Shown here: piece by piece, positions 15,647 through 25,339 of the stretch
How positions within the stretch are numbered: the stretch's first letter is position 1
How the letters are laid out: the number at the start of each line of letters is the position of its first letter
Source: Bermanella sp044597725
GTDB taxonomy: Bacteria; Pseudomonadota; Gammaproteobacteria; Pseudomonadales; Oceanobacteraceae
Assembly: GCF_044597725.1 (NCBI RefSeq)
Contig: NZ_CP139003.1
Location: 3,534,001-3,598,000, forward strand
DNA: 64,000 nt
Direction of reading: 5' to 3'
Program-made: the position numbers and the translations under genes
The notes under the pieces: model-generated
The model's input: only the letters and a program-made list of their open reading frames with translations
What the model was told of the DNA's origin: nothing
Databases searched by the model: none

Positions 15647-18055
15647 ATGCCTCGTCTTGGGCTCATATTATTATTTACATTACCCGGCCTTGTAACGGCC
15701 GCGCCAGAGCCCGACCCGTGGCAACAACTTAATTGGGTAACACGGGATAAACTGAGTGACGAGCACGCACAAAGACTGCCTAGTTTTTGTACAGGTGATT
15801 ATGTCGCCCGTTCACCTCGCAGCCTCCCTTCTGGAGCATTGGAAATTGAAAGCGATGAAGGCGAATTCGAAGAGCAAGGCTTAGCACGCTTTAGCGGCCA
15901 AGTGACCATGAGTAAAGATGGCAATTTAGTCCAAGGTGACCAAGCACAATATAACCAAGATTCTGGCGAAGTATTGTTTGAAAACAACATCCAATTCCAC
16001 CAGCCGCAAATAAGTATGCTGGCAAATCGACTTAACTATAATACCAATACGGGCGCAGCTCAATTAAGCGCTGCTAAGTACAGCATGGCTCAACAACACC
16101 TGCGTGGCACCGCTGGTTCATTATATTTATCAGAAGATGAAACCCTCACACTCACCGACGCAAGTTACACATTTTGTGAGCCCGGAGTGAATCACTGGGA
16201 TTTAAAAGCCAGTGAAATTTATTTGAACCGCCCCGAGGGCTATGGTGAAGCGTATCATGCGCGTCTTCGTATAAAAGAAGTGCCTATTTTGTATTTACCC
16301 TACTACCGCTTCCCGGTTAGTGAAGATCGTCTTACAGGCTTTTTGAACCCTGAAATTAGCGTAGGCGCTCGCACGCGCGATGGCGAAACCAATGTTTTTA
16401 TTAATCAACTGGCGCTGCCGTTTTATTTTAATATTGCGCCCAATTACGATAATACCTTCACCCCGCGTTATATTCGCGACCATGGTTACATGGCCGAAAA
16501 TGAATTTCGCTATTTAAATATTATTGGTGAAGGCAAATTAGAAGTCACACATTTAGCTGATGACGATAGCCACCAGCTTGACCCATCCGATATTAACTAC
16601 CGCGAAGACAGTGAGCGTTGGTCACGTACTTGGATTCACAATAAGCGCTTTGCGCAACATTGGCAGCAACGCATTAACTACCAAGAAGTAAGCGATGTAT
16701 ATTACGATAACGACTTTTCTCGTACTGGTTCAATAAACCGTAGTAGCTATCTAAAGCAAAACGCAGAACTTGAATTTAACGATGGCAAATATCAATTATT
16801 AACCCGCTTTGAGCAGTACCAAACCATCGATGAAAATGTTGCTGCTAACAACAAACCTTATTATCGGCTGCCACAAGTGCGATTCAATAGCCTTGATCAA
16901 TTTAAAGACAACCAAGTCAATATCCAATATGAAGTAGATGCTACTCAGTTTAAACGTAACGACACCCGGCTCACGGGTATTAATAAAGTCGATGCCGAAC
17001 GTGTACATGGGCAACTAGCAGTGAGCTATCCATTTCGTAACATTTATAGTTTTGTTACTCCCAGCTTAACGGTTATGAGCAGCCACTATGAATTTCAAGA
17101 CCTTGAGCAAAGTCTAATAAATAATGGTTTCTCACAAGAAACCAGTCGCAACCTATATACCGCACAACTTGATGCCGGCTTGTTTTTTGAACGCTATCTT
17201 GATTTGTTCGGTGACGACTGGGTACAAACATTAGAACCACGTATCATGGCGGCCTACACGCCATTCGAAGATCAGCAGGCTATTCCATTATTCGATACAA
17301 CTGAAACCAGTTTTAGCTACAGCCAATTATTTAACCCCAATCGTTTTACCGGCTACGACCGCATTGCCGATACCCAACAGCTAACACTAGGGGTAACCAG
17401 CCGCTTCATCGATGCTGAAGGTAAAGAAGCACTGCGTGCCAGCCTTGGGCAAATATTTTTCTTTGACGAGCAACAAGTAGCACTAAACCCCAACACAATA
17501 CTAGACCCAGACGAGCAACCCAGTAGTTCGCCGCTGGCAGGTGAAGTACAATGGCAGTTTGCTAATAACTGGCGAACACGGCTTGATGTTCAGTACAATC
17601 CACATGCGCAAAGCGATGAGGAGCCAGTCGAAAAAGCCAGCTGGCAACTTAACTACCTTGATCCAGCGCGCTGGTTATTCGATATGAACTTTAGCCATGT
17701 GCAAGCGACTAAACAAAAACAGGTTGGTATATCGTTTTTTGCACCAATTAATGACCGCTTTGCCCTCTATGCACAGCGCAAGCAAGACATATATCCTTAC
17801 GACACAGCAACCCGTACACAAAAACAAGAAGACAACCTGCTTAACATTGAAAGCTTAGTAGGGTTAGAGTATCAAAACTGCTGCTGGCGCGTGCAACTCA
17901 CTTACGAGGAGCAAACCCAGAGCAACAACGTCAAAGACTATCAATTTATGTTTCAGGTTCACTTGAAAGGCTTGGGTATAATTGGCAGCAAAAGTGAAAC
18001 ACTGTTAAGCGAACGAATTTATGGGTATGACCAAAGGCAAATACATGATTATTAA
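15647..18055 (+). CDS. lptD: LPS-assembly outer-membrane protein LptD
   Basis: The ATG at 15647 follows AGGAA; an in-frame TTG at 15626 is an unlikely earlier start. The 802-residue precursor has a signal peptide (LLFTLPGLVTAA). An OstA/LptA-like jellyroll domain follows (about 60-200, FSGQVTMSKDGNLVQGDQAQ), then the large C-terminal barrel. The four cysteines used for the LptD disulfides are present: one near the N-terminus (SFCTGD), one in TFCEPG, and the adjacent pair in QNCCWRV near the C-terminus. It inserts LPS into the outer leaflet with LptE. It heads the lptD-surA-pdxA-rsmA-apaG-apaH run. Confidence 0.96.
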   Translation: MPRLGLILLFTLPGLVTAAPEPDPWQQLNWVTRDKLSDEHAQRLPSFCTGDYVARSPRSLPSGALEIESDEGEFEEQGLARFSGQVTMSKDGNLVQGDQAQYNQDSGEVLFENNIQFHQPQISMLANRLNYNTNTGAAQLSAAKYSMAQQHLRGTAGSLYLSEDETLTLTDASYTFCEPGVNHWDLKASEIYLNRPEGYGEAYHARLRIKEVPILYLPYYRFPVSEDRLTGFLNPEISVGARTRDGETNVFINQLALPFYFNIAPNYDNTFTPRYIRDHGYMAENEFRYLNIIGEGKLEVTHLADDDSHQLDPSDINYREDSERWSRTWIHNKRFAQHWQQRINYQEVSDVYYDNDFSRTGSINRSSYLKQNAELEFNDGKYQLLTRFEQYQTIDENVAANNKPYYRLPQVRFNSLDQFKDNQVNIQYEVDATQFKRNDTRLTGINKVDAERVHGQLAVSYPFRNIYSFVTPSLTVMSSHYEFQDLEQSLINNGFSQETSRNLYTAQLDAGLFFERYLDLFGDDWVQTLEPRIMAAYTPFEDQQAIPLFDTTETSFSYSQLFNPNRFTGYDRIADTQQLTLGVTSRFIDAEGKEALRASLGQIFFFDEQQVALNPNTILDPDEQPSSSPLAGEVQWQFANNWRTRLDVQYNPHAQSDEEPVEKASWQLNYLDPARWLFDMNFSHVQATKQKQVGISFFAPINDRFALYAQRKQDIYPYDTATRTQKQEDNLLNIESLVGLEYQNCCWRVQLTYEEQTQSNNVKDYQFMFQVHLKGLGIIGSKSETLLSERIYGYDQRQIHDY

Positions 18056-19340
18056 ACACCTTCGCCACAATTTAAGCCGCGGCCTGATTTTAGCCCTAGG
18101 CCTAATGGCTTTTAGTGCACATAGCCAAATACAAACCATCGACCGGGTGGTCGCCATTGTTGATGATAGCGTGATCATGGCAAGTGAGTTAGAGGCACGG
18201 GTTGATACCATCAAGCGCCAAAGCCAAGGTATGCGCCTGCCACCTGATAATATCTTACAAACCCAAGTACTTGAGCGTCTTGTAGTAGAGAGCATTCAAC
18301 TGCAAATGGCTGAACGCTCAGGCTTACGCATTAGCGATGAACAGCTTAACCAAACACTTATTAACATTGCCAAGCAAAATGGCTTAACGCTTCGCGAGTT
18401 TCGCGCTGCATTAGAAAAAGACGGGGTTGAATACGCCCAAGCCCGTGAGCAAATTCGCCGCGAGCGCGTCATATCTGAAGTACAGCGCTATCGTGTCGGT
18501 AGCAATATTGAAATTAGCGAACAAGACATTGATAGCTTTTTAAACAGTGCCCGCGGTGCCTCAGTGAGCGCTGAGGAATATCGCATTGGTCACATTCTTA
18601 TCCAAGTACCCTCACAGGCAAGCCGCGCTCAAATTAAGCGTGCGCAAGAAAAAGCTCAGGGTATTGTTAAACAATTAAAATCAGGTGCCGACTTTGAACA
18701 AATGGCTGTCAGCCAATCAGAAGGTCGTAACGCATTAAAAGGTGGTGATCTAGGTTGGCGTAAAGAAGGCGAGCTTCCTACTTTGTTTGCCAACATTGTA
18801 CCGTCACTTAAAAAAGGCGGAGTAAGCGATCCGATTCGTAGCGCCAGTGGTTTTCATATCATTAAAATCAACGATAAACGTGGCGGCGACACGCAATTGG
18901 TTAAGCAAACCAAAGCCCGCCATATCCTTATTCAAGAGAATCAAATTCGTGATGCCCAGCAGGCCAAGCAACTGATTGACGATCTTTACAAGCGTGTTCA
19001 AAACGGTGAAGACTTTGCCAAACTCGCCAAAGAATTCAGTGACGACCCTGGTAGCAAATTAAGCGGTGGTGATCTGGGTTGGGTTAACCAAGGGGATATG
19101 GTTCCTGCATTTGAGCAAACCATGAATAATACGGCCCAAGGTAAAACCAGCAAACCATTCCAATCTCGCTTTGGTTGGCATATCTTGCAAGTACTTGATG
19201 AGCGCCAAAAAGATATGGGCGACGAGATGCAGCGCAACCAAGCACGACAAATGCTATATAGCCGCCGTTTTGAAGAAGAACTGCCAATTTGGTTACGCCA
19301 AATTCGCGCTGACGCATACGTCGAAATAAAGGGTATCTAA
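18045..19340 (+). CDS. surA: Periplasmic peptidyl-prolyl isomerase/chaperone SurA
   Basis: Three in-frame ATGs overlap the end of lptD (18021, 18027, 18045). I prefer 18045, with AAGG upstream, giving 431 residues. A signal peptide ends near FSAHSQ. The N-terminal SurA chaperone domain follows (DRVVAIVDDSVIMASELEAR), then two parvulin PPIase domains (about 170-275, EEYRIGHILIQ; about 285-385, KARHILIQ to FGWHILQV). It escorts outer-membrane proteins, including LptD, through the periplasm. Translation is coupled to lptD by overlap and to pdxA by a shared TAATG. Confidence 0.96.
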   Translation: MIIKHLRHNLSRGLILALGLMAFSAHSQIQTIDRVVAIVDDSVIMASELEARVDTIKRQSQGMRLPPDNILQTQVLERLVVESIQLQMAERSGLRISDEQLNQTLINIAKQNGLTLREFRAALEKDGVEYAQAREQIRRERVISEVQRYRVGSNIEISEQDIDSFLNSARGASVSAEEYRIGHILIQVPSQASRAQIKRAQEKAQGIVKQLKSGADFEQMAVSQSEGRNALKGGDLGWRKEGELPTLFANIVPSLKKGGVSDPIRSASGFHIIKINDKRGGDTQLVKQTKARHILIQENQIRDAQQAKQLIDDLYKRVQNGEDFAKLAKEFSDDPGSKLSGGDLGWVNQGDMVPAFEQTMNNTAQGKTSKPFQSRFGWHILQVLDERQKDMGDEMQRNQARQMLYSRRFEEELPIWLRQIRADAYVEIKGI

Positions 19341-20356
19341 TGCAACAAGCCGCCCAGACTCGCATCGCTGTAACCATTGGTGAGCCTAGCGGCATTGGCC
19401 CTGATTTAGTGGTGCAATATGCACAGCAAGCCAATCAAGATAAGCAAGATATTCAGTGGGTCGCCATTGGTGACCCCGGCCTATTAAAACGTCGAGCCGA
19501 GCACTTGGGGCTAGACTTAACGGTTAAAGAATTCGATGCCAACAGCCCAAAAGTGGCAGCGGGTCCTCAAGAAGTATGGGTCTACCCCATCGCTCTGGCA
19601 GAACAAGAAACCCTAGGGCAACTTAACCCGCGTAATAGCCAATACGTACTCGATACCCTCAGCCATGCCTGCCAAGGTTGCCTAGATGGCATGTATGACG
19701 CCATGGTTACAGCCCCCGTTCATAAAGGTGTGATTAACGATGCGGGTATTCCATTCTCCGGTCATACCGAGTTTTTAGAAGACTATACGCACAGCAAGCA
19801 AGTAGTCATGATGCTGGCAACAGAAGGCTTAATGGTCGCGTTGGTTACCACGCATTTAGCACTGAAAGACGTACCGGCGGCCATTACCCCCGAAAAGCTG
19901 AGCAATGTTATCGAAGTGCTTAATCAGGATTTACATCACGACTTTGGCCTAAACAACCCACGGATACTGGTTTGCGGATTAAACCCTCATGCCGGCGAAG
20001 GCGGACACATGGGTCGGGAAGAAATTGATACCATCATTCCTACCCTTAATACCTTACGTGAACAAGGCATTTCTCTGAGCGAACCTCTCCCTGCTGATAC
20101 CTTATTTACTGATAAAGTACTGAATACAGGGGATGCTGTGCTCGCCATGTATCACGATCAGGGCCTACCCGTGTTAAAATATAAAGGATTTGGTGCAGCA
20201 GCTAACATTACGCTAGGGTTACCTATTATTCGTACCAGCGTTGACCATGGCACCGCCCTCGACCTAGCGGGTACAGGCAACGCAAACGGTGGCAGTTTTG
20301 CTACCGCAATGGCCTACGCATGCCGCATGGCAAAAAGCCGTCAGGCTAACGCATAA
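19340..20356 (+). CDS. pdxA: 4-hydroxythreonine-4-phosphate dehydrogenase PdxA
   Basis: The 338-residue enzyme oxidises 4-phosphohydroxy-threonine in vitamin B6 synthesis, using NAD and a divalent metal. Signatures seen are TIGEPSGIGPDLVVQ near the start, PVHKGVINDAGIPFSGHTE in the middle with a metal-binding His, YHDQGLPVLKYKGFG, and RTSVDHGTALDLAGTG near the end. The start codon overlaps the surA stop (TAATG), as in many gammaproteobacteria. Confidence 0.96.
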   Translation: MQQAAQTRIAVTIGEPSGIGPDLVVQYAQQANQDKQDIQWVAIGDPGLLKRRAEHLGLDLTVKEFDANSPKVAAGPQEVWVYPIALAEQETLGQLNPRNSQYVLDTLSHACQGCLDGMYDAMVTAPVHKGVINDAGIPFSGHTEFLEDYTHSKQVVMMLATEGLMVALVTTHLALKDVPAAITPEKLSNVIEVLNQDLHHDFGLNNPRILVCGLNPHAGEGGHMGREEIDTIIPTLNTLREQGISLSEPLPADTLFTDKVLNTGDAVLAMYHDQGLPVLKYKGFGAAANITLGLPIIRTSVDHGTALDLAGTGNANGGSFATAMAYACRMAKSRQANA

Positions 20357-20374
20357 AGAGATAAACACATATTT

Positions 20375-21193
20375 ATGAGCAACAGTAAGCAACACATGGG
20401 GCATCAAGCCCGTAAGCGTTTTGGGCAAAACTTTTTGCACGACCCCAATGTGATTCGCAACATTGTTAAGAGTATTCGACCTCGAGTAGGCGATAATATA
20501 GTCGAAATTGGACCCGGCATGGGTGCCATTACCGAACAACTACTGGATGCCACTGAAGGTAAACTGCATGTCGTAGAATTGGACCGCGACCTCATTCCTG
20601 GACTACGCGTTAAATTTTTTAACCACACTGGTTTTAAAATTCACGAAGCAGATGCTTTGAAATTTGATTTTGCGTCATTAAAAGAAGATGACGGCCAATT
20701 ACGCATTGTGGGCAACCTACCCTACAACATCTCGACACCACTGATTTTTCACTTGCTCGAATACTCAGGCTTAGTGAAAGACATGCACTTTATGTTGCAA
20801 AAAGAAGTAGTACAGCGTTTAGCAGCAGGTCCAGGGGAAAACAATTACGGGCGCTTATCCATTATGGCTCAGTATTATTGTCAGGTTCAGCATTTATTTG
20901 ATGTGGGCCCCGGTGCCTTTAAACCTGCACCCAAAGTCGATAGTGCCATTGTACGCTTGATGCCCTATACAGAATTACCGTACCCCGTCAAAGATCATAA
21001 AACCTTTGCCAATATCGTACGTGAAAGTTTTGCCATGCGACGCAAAACCCTGCGCAACAATTTAAAAAACCGTTTAACCAGTGAAGAACTTGAGCAACTT
21101 GGTATCGACCCATCCCTACGCCCCGAGCGATTAGGGCTACCGGAATATACTCGAATTGCCGACTTTGTATTTGAAAGAGGGCAACATGGCTAA
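20375..21193 (+). CDS. rsmA: 16S rRNA dimethyladenosine transferase
   Basis: The 272-residue RsmA/KsgA enzyme dimethylates two adjacent adenines in helix 45 of 16S rRNA late in 30S maturation. Visible motifs are KRFGQNFLHDPNVI at the N-terminus, the SAM site VEIGPGMGAITEQL, and the catalytic NLPYNIS. It starts 18 bp after pdxA, and its end overlaps the apaG start by 8 bp. Confidence 0.96.
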   Translation: MSNSKQHMGHQARKRFGQNFLHDPNVIRNIVKSIRPRVGDNIVEIGPGMGAITEQLLDATEGKLHVVELDRDLIPGLRVKFFNHTGFKIHEADALKFDFASLKEDDGQLRIVGNLPYNISTPLIFHLLEYSGLVKDMHFMLQKEVVQRLAAGPGENNYGRLSIMAQYYCQVQHLFDVGPGAFKPAPKVDSAIVRLMPYTELPYPVKDHKTFANIVRESFAMRRKTLRNNLKNRLTSEELEQLGIDPSLRPERLGLPEYTRIADFVFERGQHG

Positions 21194-21563
21194 TGCGAAT
21201 TTAAGCGTTGACGTGGTGCCACGTTATTTGGCATCTGAATCAAATCAAGAAAAAAACCGCTACGTTTTTACTTATACTGTCACTATACATAATCGCGGTG
21301 AGTACACCGCGCAATTGCTCAGCCGCCATTGGATTATAACCAATGGTCAAACCCTCAAAACCCAAGAGGTACGAGGAGATGGCGTAGTGGGCAAACAGCC
21401 CACTATTCTACCCGGTGAAAGCTATACCTATACCAGCGGCACCGTCATGGATTCACCCGTAGGTACCATGGAAGGCAGCTACCGTATGATTGATGACGAA
21501 GGTGAATATTTTGATATTCCCATTCCCGTATTTACCCTAGCCGCAACCAACAGTGTGCATTAA
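21186..21563 (+). CDS. apaG: ApaG (CorD-like) protein
   Basis: I set the start at the ATG at 21186, with GAGG upstream inside the rsmA end, giving 125 residues. The beta-sandwich signatures are FTYTVTIHNRGEYTAQLLSR and LLSRHWIITNG, then GVVGKQPTILPGESYTYTSG. The role of ApaG is poorly defined; it is linked with Ap4A metabolism and cation efflux by its gene neighbours. It is followed by apaH with a TAATG overlap. Confidence 0.94.
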   Translation: MANANLSVDVVPRYLASESNQEKNRYVFTYTVTIHNRGEYTAQLLSRHWIITNGQTLKTQEVRGDGVVGKQPTILPGESYTYTSGTVMDSPVGTMEGSYRMIDDEGEYFDIPIPVFTLAATNSVH

Positions 21564-22372
21564 TGCAAAAACGAACCTTTGCCGTAGGTGATATACAAGG
21601 CTGTAAGCAGCCACTGGAAGAACTACTAGAGCAGGTTAACTTTGACCCAAGCCAAGACCAACTTTGGTGTGTAGGCGACCTAGTAAACCGCGGACCTGAT
21701 AGCTTAGGAACACTCGAACTTCTGTATAGCTTACGCAAAAGTATCAAAGTAGTTTTAGGCAATCACGATTTGCACCTGCTTGCTATGGCCTCTGGCCAAG
21801 GCCCAAAAAAAGACAGCGATTTAATAAAAATCATTGAATCGGCCAACGCTGACAAACTCTTAAAATGGCTTAGTAAGCGCCCGCTTTTTTATCGCGATAA
21901 AGAAAGAAAACTCGCCATGAGCCACGCAGGTATTCCTCCCATGTGGAGCCCTAAGCAAGCACGGGCGCTATCAAAAGAAGTAGAAGCTGTATTACAGGGA
22001 CCAAAAGCAAATAAATTTTATAAAACCATGTACGGCAACGAACCCCATGTTTGGGACGATGACCACAAAGGCATGGATCGAATTCGTTGTATTGTGAACT
22101 ACTTTACACGCATGCGTTTCATCGGCCCCCATGGCGAGTTAGACTTAAGCAATAAAAGTAATGAAATTAGTCAAGATAACGACATGCAACCTTGGTTTCA
22201 TTACAAAAATCAGCTTAAAAAAACACGACTATTATTTGGCCATTGGGCAGCACTAGAAGGTGTATTTGACCACCCCAACGTGATTGGCTTAGACACAGGC
22301 TGTGTCTGGGGAGGCCCCATGACAATGCTAGACCTTGATAGCGGGCAGAAATACCAATCTTACCTGCGCTAG
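21563..22372 (+). CDS. apaH: Symmetrical bis(5'-nucleosyl)-tetraphosphatase (Ap4A hydrolase)
   Basis: The 269-residue metallophosphatase cleaves Ap4A to two ADP. Motifs in order are VGDIQGCKQPLEELLEQV, CVGDLVNRGPDSLG, VLGNHDLHLLA and MSHAGIPP, all with normal metal ligands, in contrast to the phosphoesterase lipoprotein at 5504. It is coupled to apaG and ends the compact run that begins at lptD. Confidence 0.96.
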   Translation: MQKRTFAVGDIQGCKQPLEELLEQVNFDPSQDQLWCVGDLVNRGPDSLGTLELLYSLRKSIKVVLGNHDLHLLAMASGQGPKKDSDLIKIIESANADKLLKWLSKRPLFYRDKERKLAMSHAGIPPMWSPKQARALSKEVEAVLQGPKANKFYKTMYGNEPHVWDDDHKGMDRIRCIVNYFTRMRFIGPHGELDLSNKSNEISQDNDMQPWFHYKNQLKKTRLLFGHWAALEGVFDHPNVIGLDTGCVWGGPMTMLDLDSGQKYQSYLR

Positions 22373-22402
22373 GCAAGCCGTAATAAACCTATAGGTGAAA
22401 CC

Positions 22403-22717
22403 ATGTTTAAACACATGAACGTATCAGAACTTTTGGACTTACTGGAAAACGACACCACTACCATTGTGGATATTCGTGACCCAGCCAGTTTTGAACAAGG
22501 GCATATACCCAGTTCATCGCGTTTAGATAATTCCAATGTTGCCCAATTCATTGCCGATACCAACAAAGACAACACCGTGGTTGTCTGTTGTTATCATGGC
22601 AATTCAAGCCAAAGCGCCGCACGATTTTTAGCTGAGCAGGGCTTTAGCGATGTTTATAGCCTCGATGGCGGCTTTACCATGTGGCAAAGCTTATACCCCG
22701 ACCGCGTAAGCTTTTAA
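22403..22717 (+). CDS. glpE: Thiosulfate sulfurtransferase GlpE (single rhodanese domain)
   Basis: The 104-residue protein is a single rhodanese domain with the active-site loop VVCCYHGNSSQSAA, where the second Cys takes the persulfide, and VDIRDPASFEQGHIP near the N-terminus. It transfers sulfur from thiosulfate to cyanide or thiol acceptors such as thioredoxin. It lies 30 bp behind apaH, a position also common in Pseudomonas, and is followed by a repeat array. Confidence 0.92.
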   Translation: MFKHMNVSELLDLLENDTTTIVDIRDPASFEQGHIPSSSRLDNSNVAQFIADTNKDNTVVVCCYHGNSSQSAARFLAEQGFSDVYSLDGGFTMWQSLYPDRVSF

Positions 22718-22742
22718 ATCTTCCGGGTTTCAAAACCTCGTT

Positions 22743-22810
22743 ATGCGGTCTGAGCCCCAGCGACGCCCGCATTGGGGTTCAAATTCTTTCATTATTTCCA
22801 AAGACCCAAG
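22743..22810. repeat. Half copy of the palindromic repeat, inverted
   Basis: ATGCGGTCTGAGCCCCAGCG, then CGCCCGCATTGGGG, reads as the reverse of the half units at 7572 and 23042. With the half copy on the other side it flanks the 231-bp unit symmetrically. Confidence 0.6.
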
Positions 22811-23041
22811 TAGTGCGGCCGGAGCCGTAGGCGACCCCCGCAATGGGTTGTTCAATGCCGCTTACGCTTTCCGAAAGTTGTCCGCAGTCTCACGGACGCC
22901 GTGAATATGTCCCTATAGGCTCGGGCGTGCCATCCATGGCACGCAACGCCGCTCGCTTTACGAACAGCTTCCGCAAACCGTTAAGGTTTTGGTTTATCCA
23001 AACATTTTGTTGCGGGGGTCGCTGGAGCTCCGACCGCACTA
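22811..23041. repeat. Palindromic repeat, 231-bp canonical copy, opposite orientation
   Basis: It begins TAGTGCGGCCGGAGCCGTAG and ends GCTCCGACCGCACTA. The inside matches 7341-7571 as its reverse complement, for example GTGCCATCCATGGCAC and CTTTACGAACAGCTTCCGCA. Two equal-length copies in opposite orientation far apart indicate a unit that moves or is copied as a whole. Confidence 0.8.
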
Positions 23042-23111
23042 CTGGGAATTTTGCAAATCCTAACAAGTTTTGAACCCCTTTGCGGGGGTCGCTTAGGCTC
23101 CGGCCGCACTA
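23042..23111. repeat. 70-bp half copy of the palindromic repeat
   Basis: It repeats the companion unit at 7572-7641 with the same length (TTTTGCAAATCCTAACAAG, then TTTGCGGGGGTCGCTTAGG and CCGGCCGCACTA). Confidence 0.75.
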
Positions 23112-23209
23112 CGACTTGCTTCTATTGGTACATTCCTACCGCTATTTTTTTATAAACAAACGAAATAAAGGCACAGCCTATGCAACATATTTCGTAAAGC
23201 AGTAAAAAA

Positions 23210-23238
23210 TTGACGGTTTGCTGCTAATCCATTTTATA
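23210..23238 (+). promoter_or_regulatory. Possible promoter of prkA-yeaH-spoVR
   Basis: TTGACG at 23210 is a near-perfect -35 box, but the -10 candidate 17 bp on (TTTATA) is weak. This fits a promoter needing help or a stationary-phase sigma factor. It lies about 110 bp before the prkA start. This is a tentative call from motif reading alone. Confidence 0.35.
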
Positions 23239-23351
23239 GGTAATCACATATAAGCATACAGAAGCGTAATTAAGCGCTAAATTAAGAAGTGGGAAGATGC
23301 AATTTGAGATAAGCCTATAAGACTATTTTTACGCACAAGGCGGGGTGAACC

Positions 23352-25274
23352 ATGACTATTTTCAATCATTACCAAGATCGCTATAAAATTACCCAAGAAG
23401 AGGTCATGTCGTTACAGGACTATCTCCAGCTATGTAAGGAAGACCCAAGTGCTTACGCGTCAGCACCTGAGCGAATGCTAGAGGCCATTGGCGAGCCAGA
23501 ACTGGTGGACACCGGCAACGATGCTCGGCTTAGTCGCATATTTTCTAATAAGGTCATTAAACGCTACCCTGCTTTTAGCGAATTTTATGGCATGGAAGAA
23601 GCCGTAGAGCAAATTGTGTCGTATTTCCGTCATGCGGCCCAAGGCTTAGAAGAAAAGAAACAAATTTTATATCTCTTAGGTCCAGTAGGTGGCGGTAAGT
23701 CATCTTTAGCCGAGCGCCTAAAACACCTTGTGCAAAAGGTCCCATTTTATGCCATTCAGGGCTCTCCTGTATTTGAGTCGCCGTTGGGTCTGTTCGACCC
23801 CGACGAAGACGCCACGATTTTAGAAGAAGACTACGGTATTCCTAAACGCTATGTTCGCGGCATCATGTCTCCTTGGGCCGCTAAGCGTTTGCGAGAATTT
23901 AAGGGCGACATCAGTCAGTTCAAAGTCGTTAAGCTTTACCCTAGCATTACTGACCAAATCGCTGTGGCCAAAACTGAGCCTGGGGATGAGAACAACCAAG
24001 ATATTTCCTCTCTTGTGGGTAAAGTGGATATTCGTCAACTGGAAGATCATTCACAAGACGACCCAGATGCTTACAGTTTCTCCGGCGCATTGTGCCGTGC
24101 GAACCAAGGGATGATGGAATTTGTGGAGATGTTCAAAGCACCTATAAAAGTTCTGCACCCGCTGTTAACCGCTACCCAAGAAGGTAACTACAACGGTACC
24201 GAAGGTATGGGCGCCATTCCTTACGATGGTATTGTTATGGCCCACTCCAACGAGAGTGAGTGGCAAACCTTTAAAAATAATAAAACCAACGAAGCCTTTA
24301 TCGACCGGGTATATATCGTCAAAGTGCCTTATTGCTTAAGGGTAAAAGAAGAGACCGAAATTTACGAAAAGCTATTGCGTAACAGCTCGCTTAACCGAGC
24401 ACCTTGTGCACCAGACACATTACATATGCTGGCGCAATTCTCTATTTTGTCGCGCATTAAAGAACCGGAAAACTCTAGCATTTACAGCAAAATGCGCATT
24501 TATGATGGCGAAAATTTAAAAGATACCGATCCTAAAGCCAAATCAATTCAAGAATACCATGATAACGCCGGTGTTAATGAAGGCATGAGCGGTCTATCGA
24601 CGCGCTTTGCCTTTAAAATACTCAGCCGAGTATTTAACTTTGACGCCAGTGAAGTGGCCGCCAACCCCGTGCATTTAATGTATGTATTGGAAAAACAAAT
24701 TGAACAAGAACAATTTCCACAAGAAACCGCCGACCGCTATTTAAACTTTATTAAAGAATATTTAGCGCCTAAATATGTCGACTTTATTGGTAAAGAAATT
24801 CAAACCGCTTACCTAGAATCGTACAGCGAGTACGGACAAAATATATTTGACCGCTACGTAACCTATGCCGATTTCTGGATTCAGGATCAAGAATACCGAG
24901 ATCCTGAAACTGGTGAAATCCTAGACCGCGTTGCTATTAACGAGGAGTTAGAAAAAATCGAAAAACCTGCGGGTATCAGTAACCCTAAAGACTTCCGTAA
25001 CGAAGTGGTTAACTTTGTATTAAGGGCCAAGGCCAATAATGCAGGCAAAAACCCCAGCTGGCAGAGTTATGAGAAGATGCGCGCTGTTATTGAGAAGAAA
25101 ATGTTCGCCAATACAGAGGACCTATTACCCGTTATTAGCTTTAACGCTAAAGGCTCATCAGACGAGAAGAAAAAACACGATAACTTTGTTGCACGTATGG
25201 TCGAGCGTGGTTACACCGAGAAACAAGTTCGCTTGTTATCAGAGTGGTATCTACGTGTAAGAAAATCTCAATAA
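23352..25274 (+). CDS. prkA: PrkA-family serine protein kinase (YeaG-like)
   Basis: The 640-residue protein has an N-terminal AAA-type domain with Walker A LLGPVGGGKSSL at about 120. The C-terminal PrkA domain follows, with conserved stretches such as RVYIVKVPYCLRVKEE and GLSTRFAFKIL. PrkA/YeaG acts in stress, nutrient limitation and stationary phase in enterobacteria. It heads the three-gene set prkA-yeaH-spoVR, which is widely conserved and expressed together. GTGAACC precedes the ATG, a weak ribosome site. Confidence 0.95.
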   Translation: MTIFNHYQDRYKITQEEVMSLQDYLQLCKEDPSAYASAPERMLEAIGEPELVDTGNDARLSRIFSNKVIKRYPAFSEFYGMEEAVEQIVSYFRHAAQGLEEKKQILYLLGPVGGGKSSLAERLKHLVQKVPFYAIQGSPVFESPLGLFDPDEDATILEEDYGIPKRYVRGIMSPWAAKRLREFKGDISQFKVVKLYPSITDQIAVAKTEPGDENNQDISSLVGKVDIRQLEDHSQDDPDAYSFSGALCRANQGMMEFVEMFKAPIKVLHPLLTATQEGNYNGTEGMGAIPYDGIVMAHSNESEWQTFKNNKTNEAFIDRVYIVKVPYCLRVKEETEIYEKLLRNSSLNRAPCAPDTLHMLAQFSILSRIKEPENSSIYSKMRIYDGENLKDTDPKAKSIQEYHDNAGVNEGMSGLSTRFAFKILSRVFNFDASEVAANPVHLMYVLEKQIEQEQFPQETADRYLNFIKEYLAPKYVDFIGKEIQTAYLESYSEYGQNIFDRYVTYADFWIQDQEYRDPETGEILDRVAINEELEKIEKPAGISNPKDFRNEVVNFVLRAKANNAGKNPSWQSYEKMRAVIEKKMFANTEDLLPVISFNAKGSSDEKKKHDNFVARMVERGYTEKQVRLLSEWYLRVRKSQ

Positions 25275-25339
25275 GCCAATCACTTTGGCTGGCTTAATGG
25301 TTTTGCCGAACTCTATCGGCAAAACCTAAGAGAGGGACT

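Larger units (their letters stand above)
22718..23351. other. 634-bp intergenic region: repeat array plus prkA upstream region
   Basis: Bases 22743-23111 are palindromic repeat copies (listed separately). From 23112 to 23351 the DNA is AT-rich and unique and should hold the control region of prkA, including the possible promoter at 23210. No gene is supported. Confidence 0.7.
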
